From Elysia marginata (lineage: Eukaryota > Mollusca > Gastropoda > Plakobranchidae), in NCBI GenBank assembly GCA_019649035.1, contig BMAT01010317.1, positions 114,206 through 145,130 on the forward strand: a DNA stretch of 30,925 nucleotides, in the 5' to 3' direction. The position numbers were made by a program, and so were the translations under genes. Under the pieces are notes generated by a model. That model ran no database searches and had not been told where the DNA came from. It saw nothing but the letters and a program-made list of their open reading frames with translations. Each line of letters opens with the position of its first letter. The stretch's first letter is position 1. Positions 20,996 through 26,400 of this stretch are shown piece after piece.

Positions 20996-21581
20996 TTCAT
21001 CATAATGATCATCATCATCATCAACATCATCATCACCATCATCATCATTATCATCAACATCAGCCTACGTACGTTTAATGTGTTTGGTGCTTGAGTGTGA
21101 ATTAATTGTCAAACTATATGCCATTTATTTCAGCACCAGTGTCCATGCCAAATTTCTAGTAATGGATCATCAAAGTGTATCTTGTCTTATCTTATACGTA
21201 TGTGTTTGTAGTCTTTGAAAATAAGAGAGTTTCAACTCATCTTTCAATTGCCTGAAGTGAATTAAAAAGCATCGATAAACATAAAGGCTGCTATATCGGC
21301 AGTGACATAAGTTGATTAGAGCATATTCTTAGATATAATCGATATGAAGCTATATAACAATAATTTTTTTAGTTTTTATGCTCTTCTTGTGCTCACACTT
21401 CTTCTAGAGATCTTGGCCATGGATTTCAATGATTTCAAAATGTGAGGAAAAAACAACATATCTCCAATTTCTATGGCGATAACTTACGAAGATCCTGCAC
21501 AACCGCCTTGCTTGTCCCGAATATGCACCACAACGCCAGCAGGTAGGGTAAAACTCCAGTGCTTTGCCTTGGCAACTCCAT
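422..21581 (-). CDS. Multi-exon mosaic extracellular protein: signal peptide, 2x(F5/8C-EGF-LamG), then tandem LamG (3' end outside window)
   Basis: This is a 24-exon coding model: 21488-21581, 20156-20272, 19241-19461, 18589-18736, 18023-18127, 16445-16682, 15645-15815, 15142-15374, 14277-14459, 13779-13892, 13090-13190, 11891-11998, 11080-11224, 10661-10762, 7393-7698, 6573-7103, 5888-6285, 5144-5322, 4645-4748, 3873-4314, 3150-3385, 2396-2626, 1448-1593, 422-635. Phases agree at all 23 junctions and the frame stays open for 4867 nt. Residue map: signal peptide 1-26; F5/8C 32-193; EGF 194-228; LamG1 229-442; Thr/Pro linker 443-503; F5/8C 504-659; EGF 660-693; LamG2 694-972; LamG3 973-1199; LamG4 1200-1425; Thr/Pro stretch then LamG5 from 1426. 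F5/8C and LamG folds bind glycans, phospholipids or proteins, so an adhesion or recognition role is inferred; the ligand is unknown. No membrane segment is seen in this part. Short introns not listed separately hold only AT-rich sequence. Confidence 0.9.
636..1447 (-). other. Intron 23, no recognisable feature
   Basis: AT-rich, with short poly-A and poly-T runs. I see no transposon or coding signature here; the short ORF at 736-924 has no recognisable motif. Confidence 0.75.
1448..1593 (-). CDS. Exon 23: LamG-like domain 5, C-x6-C segment
   Basis: This phase 1-0 exon encodes residues 1503-1551: QILVLDKPGSYVDVGKTGIP, the C-x6-C pair (CLDNVTSC), and FNFRLVFTLTS. It aligns with VLVLDQGGYVDMGLTGITC of exon 20. 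Acceptor CAACAG, donor GTAGGT. Confidence 0.94.
1691..1832. repeat. 50-bp tandem repeat, about 2.8 copies
   Basis: Units start at 1691, 1741 and 1791 and share CAAACTTCATACTGCTTTGA. They differ at a few positions near the start of each unit (TAACATAGAT, TAAGATGGAG, TAACATGGAT). The repeat lies in intron 22. Confidence 0.95.
2041..2100 (+). repeat. Possible LINE 3' tail remnant
   Basis: The sequence TGATCAATAAAAGTTTCAAG, followed by another TTTCAAG unit, resembles the AATAAA plus short tandem tail that ends many non-LTR elements. No coding remnant adjoins it, so this is tentative. The rest of intron 22 (1594-2395) holds only the 50-bp repeat. Confidence 0.3.
2396..2626 (-). CDS. Exon 22: Thr/Pro linker and start of LamG-like domain 5
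   Basis: This phase 1-1 exon encodes residues 1426-1502. A proline/threonine-rich linker (NPPDPPVTTSTVAPTTTSS, then TTTPGPN) leads into RTLVTTYTNMTIHGSVSLQY, the N-terminal strands of another LamG-like domain (compare TVITTSLNLTLHGQVTL in LamG1). The donor GTACAG is weaker than consensus but gives the right phase. Confidence 0.9.
3150..3385 (-). CDS. Exon 21: LamG-like domain 4, C-terminal part
   Basis: This exon (phase 2-1) encodes residues 1347-1425: W|YTLDASWDATDGSIKLFVDG, then PVHIGKSPGKNGTTKMNV, and the tail VTQGCTK. It shows the canonical WY..SW....G.I.L.VDG...IG layout of the LamG_3/ConA-like superfamily more clearly than any other copy. The donor is GTAAGC. Confidence 0.95.
3873..4314 (-). 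CDS. Exon 20: LamG-like domain 4, N-terminal part
   Basis: This phase 1-2 exon encodes residues 1200-1347: DLVTSLGTMKINGNVSV, VLDQGGYVDMGLTGITC, the C-x6-C pair (CLDDVASC), FNFRITFLL, SGGELLESTGVSLYY and LRFWVKRG, ending VNVW. The Trp codon is split TG|G by the intron, as in exon 7. The donor is GTAAGT. Confidence 0.95.
4645..4748 (-). CDS. Exon 19: LamG-like domain 3, terminal strands
   Basis: This phase 2-1 exon encodes residues 1165-1199: SPSDDKNMTSIMEILMFRVW, then a tail ending LKSLGCTN. The last strand and tail parallel the ends of LamG1, 2 and 4. There is no long ORF here, but the phases fit both neighbours. Acceptor CTTTTAG, donor GTAAGT. Confidence 0.9.
5144..5322 (-). CDS. Exon 18: LamG-like domain 3, WY/SW segment
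   Basis: This exon (phase 0-2) encodes residues 1106-1165: IYDVTLDLDRWYTVDASW, then GIQLSLDGFVLAKE. This is the strand pair around the WY...SW...L.L.DG motif of LamG-like folds. It contains potential N-glycosylation sites (NST, NVT). The donor is GTAAGA. Confidence 0.94.
5888..6285 (-). CDS. Exon 17: LamG-like domain 3, N-terminal part
   Basis: This phase 1-0 exon encodes residues 973-1105. It contains TKVVTSLGTH, GEYVEVSNTGNPC, the C-x6-C pair (CVDDITAC), LTYRLVFRF, then SSGGDLLNSTGISLYY and LNFWVKDGVW. It is the closest relative of exon 20 within the gene. The donor is GTGAGT. Confidence 0.95.
6573..7103 (-). CDS. Exon 16: LamG-like domain 2, C-terminal part with Thr/Ser-rich insertion
   Basis: This is the longest exon (531 nt, phase 1-1), residues 796-972. 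It encodes WHNVTVTFSPSAGVSLVIDG, which matches the WY..SW....GL.L.VDG segment. Then come about 60 residues rich in Thr, Ser and Pro (STAPSTRRPTTVTTT..., HQSTPTTQS). After that the fold resumes with LCLGC, a strand (VLTIHLHIND) and the usual domain end LQKAGIT. The low-complexity segment therefore appears to interrupt a loop of the LamG fold rather than separate two domains. The donor is GTAAGT. Confidence 0.9.
7393..7698 (-). CDS. Exon 15: LamG-like domain 2, N-terminal part
   Basis: This phase 1-1 exon encodes residues 694-795. It has NTTLTAQGNVTLV, then TNGGSVILPADPC, the C-x6-C pair (CVQNPGQC) and GFTLTVQL. It follows the EGF exon with the same split Lys codon (A|AG) as exon 6. The intron present in LamG1 after the GFTISVTV strand is absent here. 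The donor is GTAATC. Confidence 0.93.
7699..10660 (-). other. Intron 14, the largest intron, mostly featureless
   Basis: 2962 nt of AT-rich sequence between EGF 2 and LamG 2. The only clear content is the tRNA-derived SINE at 9531-9692. The two opposite ORFs at 8593-8808 are AT-rich mirror images with no family resemblance. I found no additional exon, and the flanking phases already join exactly. Confidence 0.75.
9531..9692 (+). mobile_element. tRNA-derived SINE, copy 1 (internally shortened)
   Basis: A Pol III B box (GGTTCGATTCC, 9567-9577) sits in a tRNA-like context (GGTCGCGGGTTCGATTCCCG). It is followed by ATGTTGCA and then by a 3' body shared with 26310-26400 (TTAGTGGCGCTG, GAGTAACGAA, then GGGTTAAT). 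Compared with that copy it lacks about 130 bp between ATGTTGCA and ACTGG, and its 5' A-box region is diverged. It lies in intron 14 of the minus-strand gene. Confidence 0.88.
10661..10762 (-). CDS. Exon 14: EGF-like domain 2
   Basis: A symmetric phase 1-1 exon encodes a full EGF-like domain, residues 660-693. The cysteines are at about 662, 667, 673, 679, 681 and 690 (CAPNFCLNNGTC, then CKCGPGFYGNRC). It is paralogous to exon 5, one residue shorter, and again lacks the calcium-binding signature. The donor is GTAGGT. Confidence 0.95.
10763..11079 (-). other. Intron 13 with GC-AG boundaries
   Basis: A 317-nt intron between exons 13 and 14. Its 5' end reads G|GCAAGT, which is the consensus for GC donors, and its 3' end is ACCAG. 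Phase continuity (G + AC = Asp) requires this site. The body holds no other feature. Confidence 0.8.
11080..11224 (-). CDS. Exon 13: F5/8 type C domain 2, C-terminal part
   Basis: This phase 0-1 exon encodes residues 612-659: NLPVMKNATV, then VTDRVRMYVL, and the classic end CMRFELLGC. It is the paralogue of exon 4. The only junction that keeps frame with exon 14 uses a GC donor (G|GCAAGT at 11079). The GT a few bases downstream would give phase 2 and bring an in-frame stop into the EGF exon. Confidence 0.93.
11891..11998 (-). CDS. Exon 12: F5/8 type C domain 2, central segment
   Basis: A symmetric phase 0-0 exon of 36 codons (residues 576-611) reads VPDRVDKTVIPANYVEVVRL and ends SMKVFG, as expected just before the NxD/NLPV segment of a discoidin domain (KVFxGN). 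Its acceptor (GATCAG) has a modest pyrimidine tract, so this exon is slightly less certain. In F5/8C domain 1 the equivalent sequence is fused into exon 3. Confidence 0.82.
11999..13089 (-). other. Intron 11, with a short inverted repeat
   Basis: 1091 nt, AT-rich. A perfect 14-bp inverted repeat (CTCAGAAGGCCAAC at 12233-12246, its complement at 12456-12469) is flanked by a second, imperfect pair (TTTCTGTGTGGAA near 12207, TTCCACACAAAATTT near 12627). I see no coding content. Confidence 0.6.
13090..13190 (-). CDS. Exon 11: F5/8 type C domain 2, GAWC segment
   Basis: This phase 1-0 exon encodes residues 542-575: G-M-E-D-G-A-W-C, then DPWIEVTLTQPMAISAVSFQ. It matches the conserved discoidin core GAWC....WIQVDL and aligns with the first half of exon 3. 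The donor is GTAAAC. Confidence 0.94.
13779..13892 (-). CDS. Exon 10: F5/8 type C domain 2, N-terminal part
   Basis: This phase 1-1 exon encodes residues 504-541. It begins C-N-S-P-L-G-M-K-D-G-S-I, a near-canonical discoidin start (C..PLGM.DG.I...QI.ASS), followed by QILASSSIAGHG and ends AGCCK. It is the direct paralogue of exon 2, with identical phases. The donor is GTAGGT. Confidence 0.93.
14277..14459 (-). CDS. Exon 9: Thr/Pro-rich mucin-like linker
   Basis: A symmetric phase 1-1 exon encodes residues 443-503, of which about 29 are Thr and about 10 are Pro. It is built from ACA/ACC/ACG codons (PTTTP, TTTTP, APTTTT units). Such stretches are normally heavily O-glycosylated, extended stalks; here it separates the first F5/8C-EGF-LamG block from the second. 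It has no long ATG-initiated ORF but is open in the phase supplied by exon 8, and its donor GTAAAT joins to exon 10 in phase. Confidence 0.88.
15142..15374 (-). CDS. Exon 8: LamG-like domain 1, C-terminal part
   Basis: This phase 2-1 exon encodes residues 365-442. It completes the W-Y...W motif (W|YELTISWSPSQGLVVLE), equivalent to WYxVxxSWxxxxGLxLYxDG of LamG-like domains, and ends with the terminal strand and a short tail (VQEVNRAGLHKM), which parallels the ends of LamG2-4. The donor is GTAAGT. Confidence 0.92.
15645..15815 (-). CDS. Exon 7: LamG-like domain 1, middle part
   Basis: This exon (phase 2-2) encodes residues 308-365: FSQVNSGQQMVLTSGALEN, then GIALFFQKGQITAFV and an ending LVANRW. 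There are two possible AG acceptors 9 nt apart; the upstream one (exon start 15815) restores the frame with exon 6 and continues the SVTVSFSQ strand. The donor (GTACAA) is weak but splits the Trp codon TG|G exactly as in exon 20. Confidence 0.9.
16445..16682 (-). CDS. Exon 6: LamG-like domain 1, N-terminal part
   Basis: This phase 1-2 exon encodes residues 229-308. It contains TVITTSLNLTLHGQVTL, then IPAGSYIDL, a C-x6-C pair (CLADLDKC) and GFTISVTV, the start of the concanavalin A/LamG-like fold seen again in exons 15, 17, 20 and 22-23. Choosing the acceptor so that AG CAA follows is forced by the phase of exon 5. The donor is GTAAGG. Confidence 0.93.
16897..17800 (+). mobile_element. 5'-truncated LINE (CR1/jockey-like reverse transcriptase C-terminus), opposite to host gene
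   Basis: An open frame at 16897-17289 encodes the end of a non-LTR reverse transcriptase, with the marks LMRSHLEYGNCVWSP, LIENIQSRATKL and LVYRRFRGDLIEAYKLVNG. A stop and frame change near 17290-17330 interrupt it. The next frame then continues TWNSLPKITFTARSINSFKN and ends DPFK-stop near 17471, as expected for the family. The rest to about 17800 looks like its 3'UTR. It lies in intron 5 in the plus orientation. It is truncated and frameshifted, hence dead. The clade is inferred from memory of the family style; boundaries are approximate. Confidence 0.88.
18023..18127 (-). CDS. Exon 5: EGF-like domain 1
   Basis: One symmetric phase 1-1 exon encodes a complete EGF-like module, residues 194-228. 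The six cysteines are at about 196, 201, 207, 213, 215 and 225, with CQNGGVC in the middle and FFGNQC at the end. No calcium-binding D-x-[DN]-E signature is present. Exon 14 encodes a close paralogue with the same phases and the same position after an F5/8C domain. Confidence 0.95.
18589..18736 (-). CDS. Exon 4: F5/8 type C domain 1, C-terminal part
   Basis: This exon (phase 0-1) encodes residues 145-193 and is too short and ATG-poor to show as a long ORF. It reads NVPAIANNTVKL... then IRIEPKRYRGGACFRLELCEF, the typical final strands of discoidin domains (VRI.P....G..C.R.ELYGC). The closing Cys sits in ELCEF rather than LLGC. The donor is GTGAGC at 18588. Confidence 0.92.
19241..19461 (-). 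CDS. Exon 3: F5/8 type C domain 1, middle part
   Basis: This phase 1-0 exon encodes residues 71-144. It carries the family landmark G-K-A-W-C followed by NPYVEIHLPKAVPIGSI, equivalent to the discoidin GAWC...WIQVDLP segment. The downstream half (QIPQKFMISFDLLFKLKG) replaces the usual YSxDGxxW segment and is not conserved. It covers what two exons (11 and 12) encode in the second F5/8C copy. The donor is GTAAGG. Confidence 0.92.
20156..20272 (-). CDS. Exon 2: F5/8 type C domain 1, N-terminal part
   Basis: This phase 1-1 exon encodes residues 32-70. It opens with C-N-N-P-V-G-I-S-D and contains IVVSSSLAGHE, the usual start of a discoidin domain (Cys, P-[LV]-G, a D, then an S-S-S run). It ends FGCCQ, a double Cys also present in the second F5/8C copy (AGCCK, exon 10). 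The acceptor follows the sequence ATGTAG and the donor is GTATGG. Confidence 0.9.
20273..21487 (-). other. Intron 1
   Basis: 1215 nt between the signal-peptide exon and the first discoidin exon. It contains the CAT microsatellite; the remainder is AT-rich with nothing recognisable. Confidence 0.75.
20923..21063. repeat. (CAT)n/(ATC)n microsatellite, interrupted
   Basis: About 140 bp of CAT units with occasional CAC, AAT and ACA interruptions, inside intron 1. Confidence 0.97.
21488..21581 (-). CDS. Exon 1: start codon and signal peptide
   Basis: The ATG at 21581 is the first in its frame; an in-frame TGA lies about 60 nt upstream and no other ATG lies between. The 31 encoded residues begin MELPRQSTG, continue with a hydrophobic core (VLPYLLALWCIF, residues 10-21), and have a small-residue cleavage context (T-S-K-A) giving a likely cut after Ala26. 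The exon ends in phase 1 at a strong donor (GTAAGT at 21487), which is exactly the phase the next exon needs; the joined codon is CAC (His). Any 5'UTR and promoter were not resolved. The weaker part is the lack of transcript evidence; the hydrophobic stretch, the donor and the matching phase all agree. Confidence 0.78.
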
Positions 21582-22178
21582 GACCTGCTCTTCGCTGTTA
21601 GTTTCCTTGAGCGTGCAATATACAGAGATATCAAAAGCTCAAAACTTGTACTAACCGGTAAAGAAATTGGAATAAGCTTGTGCACAATAATTCCAAACTT
21701 GGGTTTGATCTGTCCAGCACAAGCAGATACCCGTTCATTATTGTTTGTGTGAATTTTTTCTAATTGGATGAACATGTCTTTCCATAAGATGATACTGCCA
21801 ACGTTTACTGGGGTTTGCTAATTTTAGCCAAAGCTGTTTTCTAATACTTTCAATCATACTAACATTTGTATGAAAGGTATGTGTTCCGACACAGAACAAA
21901 ATTGTATCAAGCCGCGGGCCTCTACTTCTGAATAGATACCTGACAGTCTTGTTATTTTTCATATCAGCAAAAGACTTTCAATCGCATTGTTTGGAGTTAG
22001 TAGAAAGATTGTCTACACCGTTTACAAATTTTAAAATGTTGCTTGATTTAAAAGTTACGACATACTGACATTCGCTTCACGAACGACCCTCAAGTCTAAA
22101 ATTTTTGGGTTACTTAGCAGTTTTGGGAGAATCTATAGGTTGAATTTTAAAGTTTTTTAATTATGTTTGCTTAGCTAA

Positions 22179-22661
22179 ATAGCCTCGGAGCAACAGCCCC
22201 ATTTTATCCCTGGCGTTGTAGAATTGCTGTTTGGTTTCTTTGTAAGATATCTTAGCTGCAACGGTGATACTAAAAACATGAATTCACTGATTAGAGATTT
22301 TCTGGGCAGGTTTACCAATACCAGAACTTATTTTTGGGGCAAGGACAATCAACGGATCTCGTAACTCAAAATATTCAATGCTAATAAGAACTTAGTGACC
22401 GCTCTTTCAGAAAACTGCACAAAACCGAAAACAAAACTAAGAATGTATCCTGTGCCTGCACTATACTACTGCTTTTGGGGATTCGGGCTTGCGAAGAATA
22501 TTCTAAATAAGTAAATGATCAAAATAGTACGGTCAAGAGCTGTTAAATGGTGCGAAAAACATAGTCACAAAGAAACGCCTGCTCTTCATCTGGTTATGAC
22601 GGAAACAGAGATCGTACAAATTTTTGAGTCCAATGGCTTTACATCACGAAAATATTTTTGA
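22179..22661 (+). pseudogene. Possible decayed coding frame of unknown origin
   Basis: Frame +3 from 22179 runs 160 codons to the TGA at 22659-22661 with only two internal stops (TAA at 22362 and TAA at 22512). About eleven would be expected by chance at this AT content. Readable segments include ELLFGFFVRYLSCNGD, TALSENCTKPKTKLRMYPV and AVKWCEKHSHKETPALHLV. I recognise no family. It could be an old processed gene, a transposon ORF, or chance. Confidence 0.35.
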
Positions 22662-23039
22662 ATTTGGATTTAACAAACTGCATAACATTTTTTAACGTTT
22701 TGACTGGCCACTTTGCAGAATCTCAATGATGTTTGAACAGATAAAATAGAGAGCAGAATTACAATAAGGTTTCTTGATATGTTTTTAACACCTATACTTT
22801 TGAATGACTTCCTTTTGATTTTAAATTATATCCTTAAATTTAAAAAATAACATTGCATTGAGGTATCGCACATAATTATATCATCTAATTGTGCTTTTTG
22901 TTGATACTCTGGTTTTCAACATAATTTTTTAAATCGTGTAATATTAAATGAACGATTTTCATGCATGAGCTTTAGTTTTACCTGTAGAAGAAGAAAATCA
23001 AACAGGCAACTGCATTGTATAATGCAAAATACCGATGTT

Positions 23040-23560
23040 TTGTAACAACAATGTCTTACGCCTCTCGTTTCGTGTCCTCGGCGGGTCGTGTTTAAATCAC
23101 TATCCTACGATAATAGAAGATTTGCAACTTTATCTTTAAGGTGACAAATATATCAAACCTGGAATGTATTAACGCCCAAAACCTGGAACAATTATCAGAT
23201 AAGGTGGCATTGATCCTTTGTTGGTTACCCAGGCTGCAGCCTGCCCAACTGTACACCACTCATGAAGTCGAGGTGGACAAGGGTGGGTCAGAGAGAAACA
23301 TTCACGATCGTGTATGCCTGGCCCAGTATATTGGTTTCGGTTGATAATACTACAGGGGGGTAAGGGGTAGACACCAAGTCTTTGCGATACTGGTCATATA
23401 GGAGAGTAGGCGGAACAACGGGTTTGGTCATTCTTTCAATCTAATCAGTATGTGACGCGGCCAGGTCCGGCTAGCGTGTCTAGCTTGAAGAGGGTTCTGG
23501 GCGTAGACATGACGTCAGCTGTGCTGTTAGAACAGCAACAGTGACAAATGCGTGCAAAGC
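23040..23560. repeat. Less AT-rich segment, possible repeat or LTR fragment
   Basis: Composition rises sharply in GC relative to the flanks. It contains GGCTGCAGCC and a short palindrome (TGCTGTTAGAACAGCA) near 23520, with TATAAA just beyond it (about 23597). No long ORF or terminal repeat partner is in the window. It is called a repeat only on composition. Confidence 0.3.
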
Positions 23561-24419
23561 AAAAATGACCCATGCATGCGATGCCAAGAATGACCAATCC
23601 ATATAAACAAGGTTATTAAATGCATACACGAATGCCTTTTATTCACGTTCATATAACGATACTGGTTTTTGTCTTGCCGCAACTATGGGATAAGGTTTTT
23701 CGTTTTCAAACAAGTCTTTGCGTAAAGCAGTAACCTATATTGAAATGAGACACATACATGAAAAAAATAAAAACAATGAATGCGAACCAATATAAAAGTA
23801 TTTGAACTGCAAAAGGCAATAATTATAATGTCTCATAGCTGAAAGTCAAAATCGCTTGACCTATAAAATATTTAGAGGATTTTTTTACAAGCCCTGAAAA
23901 TAAGGCAGGGATTGCAATTTCACCATCTAAGATGTCTTTTTTAAAGTTAAACTTCAAACTTACTATACTTCAAAAACTTATAAATTACTTTTTGCTGTCA
24001 AGTTATCTTTGTAGAATTTTCAATGTTATGATGATTTGAAAAAAAAATTTTAGTAAAGCAAAAAGGTTAGTGGTATTTTGTTTTTAATTCCGACATTCGG
24101 CTTATTAAGACTGATGAACAAGAAATGAAAAAAAGAGATTACAAATCGTATTAAGCAGCTAGTAATGAAGCTTATACAGTTTTTATTATTAGAACAAGCA
24201 TTAAGTACTGGTTTAAAGTTATTTCAACAATACAATTCAGATTACGAGTTTTCCGTTACGAAGTTGAAAATACTGTTTAAAAATTCGTACCAACCTTTAA
24301 CTACTTAAAATGAAATTAAAAAGATTTGATGTGCCGGTATCCAAAGGACATAAATCCATATTATTTGGAGTAAGTGACACATAGTATGGATAAAAATAGA
24401 AATCATATTGGCTGAAATG

Positions 24420-25870
24420 GATCTCACTTTTTTATTTTTTAGCGGCATTTGACGCCATATACCGTACAATTCTCATAAGAACAATGAAACTGACATTTGG
24501 CATTAGAGGTACGGCCCTATGCTAGTTCGAATCAAATCTTTGTTGAGACTGCAGTAGGTGAAAGTAGAAAATTGCCATTCTAATGACATGCCAGATCTTT
24601 TGGGGATTTTCAGGCTCTGTCTCAGGACCACTTCGTTTTACAATTTACGTGCCGCTCTTAAGTAATATTTTAAAATAGCATAAATTAAATTACCCTAATC
24701 GTGTATGCAGATGACAACAAAATTAAGCAGCCCACTTCTTGAGAAAAAAAATCTTTTCTGGATAGAAAAGATAGAAAAATGTCTCATTCAAAAAAATGGT
24801 TGGGTCAAGGTAAATAAACAATTACAACAAGACTGGATAGATGTGTATAAACAAAAGAGCAGTTAAATATTGCCCTAATTTCATTAAGCTTAAATGAATA
24901 CATCGTTAAACTATCTAATTCTGTCAAAACTTGGGCGTACAAGTTGGCCATGAGTTTTCTATGTCAGCAAAAATAATCAATCTGTGCAAGAGCCTATATT
25001 TCAATTAAGAAAAACTGGAAGCTTGAAAGATTATTGTAACTAACAAACTCGTTACTTCCCTTGTTTTGTAGCGCCTTAATCATTGTAATTCTCTCTTAAC
25101 AAGTATCCCTTCTCACAAAACTAAAAACCCGAAAGTTTTAAAGAATAGTGCAGCCAGACTAATTGTTAGACAGACTAAATTCTTTCTAATTGAAAATACT
25201 TTCTAGGAACTTTACTAGTTGCCTGTAAACCAAAGATTTAAACACAAGATCGCTATAAATTGTTTTAACTATCTTTATTAAAGAGCCCCAATATATCTCA
25301 AAAAATTTTTAAATCTGTAATATTCTTGAAATCGTCCAAAGATAAAAAAAATATTTCAGGTCTCACATATCCATCATAAAACATAAGGCAAACGTTTTAC
25401 CACATTTCGCCTATCAAATTGAATAGTCTCCCTGCGAATCTTTTGAATTACCAGCCATTTAAAGTATTTAAGAAAATTTTAAAACTCACCTTTTTAAGGA
25501 AATAGATTAAATGTTGAAAATACTGTAAACCGTAAGAATAATTATGTTAAATTGTATTATGTAAATACATGTTTGTGGTTTTAGGTATTTTTACTTTTTA
25601 AAGAATATTGTGCTGCATTGCATATCATCAATATTTTATTTGTATAATGTAAAAAATATATTGTGTGTTTATGACATGTGTGGTACTTATATTGGATAGA
25701 TTTTTACAGTTTGGAATTGCTGTTGCCTTGAGTGAGCCATTCCTTTTGCACGATTTGTTGAAATTCACAATTTTTTATCCTTTTCTGTTCTATTCATGTA
25801 ATACAATTCATGTTATGTATTGTGATAAGGCTTAAACACCTTTGAGAGAAAATTCAACTTCGGAATAAAA
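24420..25870 (+). mobile_element. Heavily decayed LINE reverse transcriptase
   Basis: Translating in shifting frames recovers the reverse transcriptase core in order. AAFDAIYRTILI and TFGIRGTAL come first (24433-24520), then SGSVSGPLRFTIYV with LLSNILK (24607-24680). VYADDNKI follows, with the YADD catalytic motif encoded at 24704-24715. Later come CNSLLTSIPSHKT, NSAARLIVRQTKF and LPVNQRFKHKIAIN (25086-25260), and finally RLSNxIVSLR with HLKYLRKF (25410-25480). Many stops and frameshifts make it inactive. The part to about 25870, ending GGAATAAAAAATTT, is probably its 3'UTR. The motif style fits a CR1/L2-type non-LTR element. The 5' boundary is not clear. Confidence 0.85.
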
Positions 25871-26090
25871 AATTTAAAAAGCCTACCAAAAAAAAAAAGA
25901 CCAACTCAAAAACGAATGTATAGGTATCATAAATTTATTTTTGCATTTCCAGTTGTTAGCCTTTTAAGTTTAAAACTTTTTTTTAGTTTTTCTATTTTTT
26001 TTTTTGTTCTATGAAAAATATCTATGTCCAAGAAGTGTTGATGCCCAACACTTCGATATTATGTTACCGCTTTTGTTGTCGTTTGAGATT

Positions 26091-26400
26091 CAGCGTGGCG
26101 GATTGGTTAGCGCGTTGGACTTGTGATTCGGTGGTCGCGGTTCGATTCCCGGCCATGATATGTTGCAATTACCTTGGAAAAATAATTAAACCTAACTTTC
26201 CCCAGTCCACCCACCTGTAAAATGGGTATCTAGCTAAAGGCAAGGCTTGAATTTGTGATACGTGCCTGCAACACCCTGCATGGGGTTAAAAGTGACTTTC
26301 AAATAAACTGGTGTACTGGGGAATTAGTGGCGCTGATCTTATGGTGACAGAGTTAAGGTGAGTAACGAACGCAAGTTTCCTGAAAGGAATTAATGTATAT
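26091..26400 (+). mobile_element. tRNA-derived SINE, copy 2 (near full length)
   Basis: The head is tRNA-like: an A-box-like TGGCGGATTGG (26096-26106), TTAGCGCGTTGGACTTGTGA in the anticodon-arm position, and a B box GGTTCGATTCC (26139-26149). A body follows with CCACCCACCTGTAAAATGGG and TGCCTGCAACACCCTGCATG. The 3' part shares TTAGTGGCGCTG and GAGTAACGAA with the copy at 9531. It is not a functional tRNA gene: the acceptor stem is not closed and the body continues for about 230 bp. Confidence 0.92.

Larger units (their letters stand above)
21582..24419. other. 5' flank of the mosaic gene: no confirmed gene
   Basis: This stretch should contain the 5'UTR and promoter of the minus-strand gene, but I could not locate a convincing TATA box or transcription start. 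A low-stop frame lies at 22179-22661, and a less AT-rich, possibly repeat-derived segment at about 23040-23560. Neither is annotated as a gene. Confidence 0.6.

Noticed and set aside
20923-21063. CRISPR-like or regulatory repeat array
   Set aside because: It is a simple trinucleotide microsatellite with no spacers.
21404-21775. 123-codon minus-strand ORF
   Set aside because: It is in a different frame from the signal-peptide exon it overlaps, runs through the GTAAGT donor, and has no recognisable domain.
26091-26165. A functional tRNA gene
   Set aside because: The A-box-like and B-box sequences are there, but no acceptor stem closes after the B box and the sequence continues into a SINE body shared with 9531-9692.
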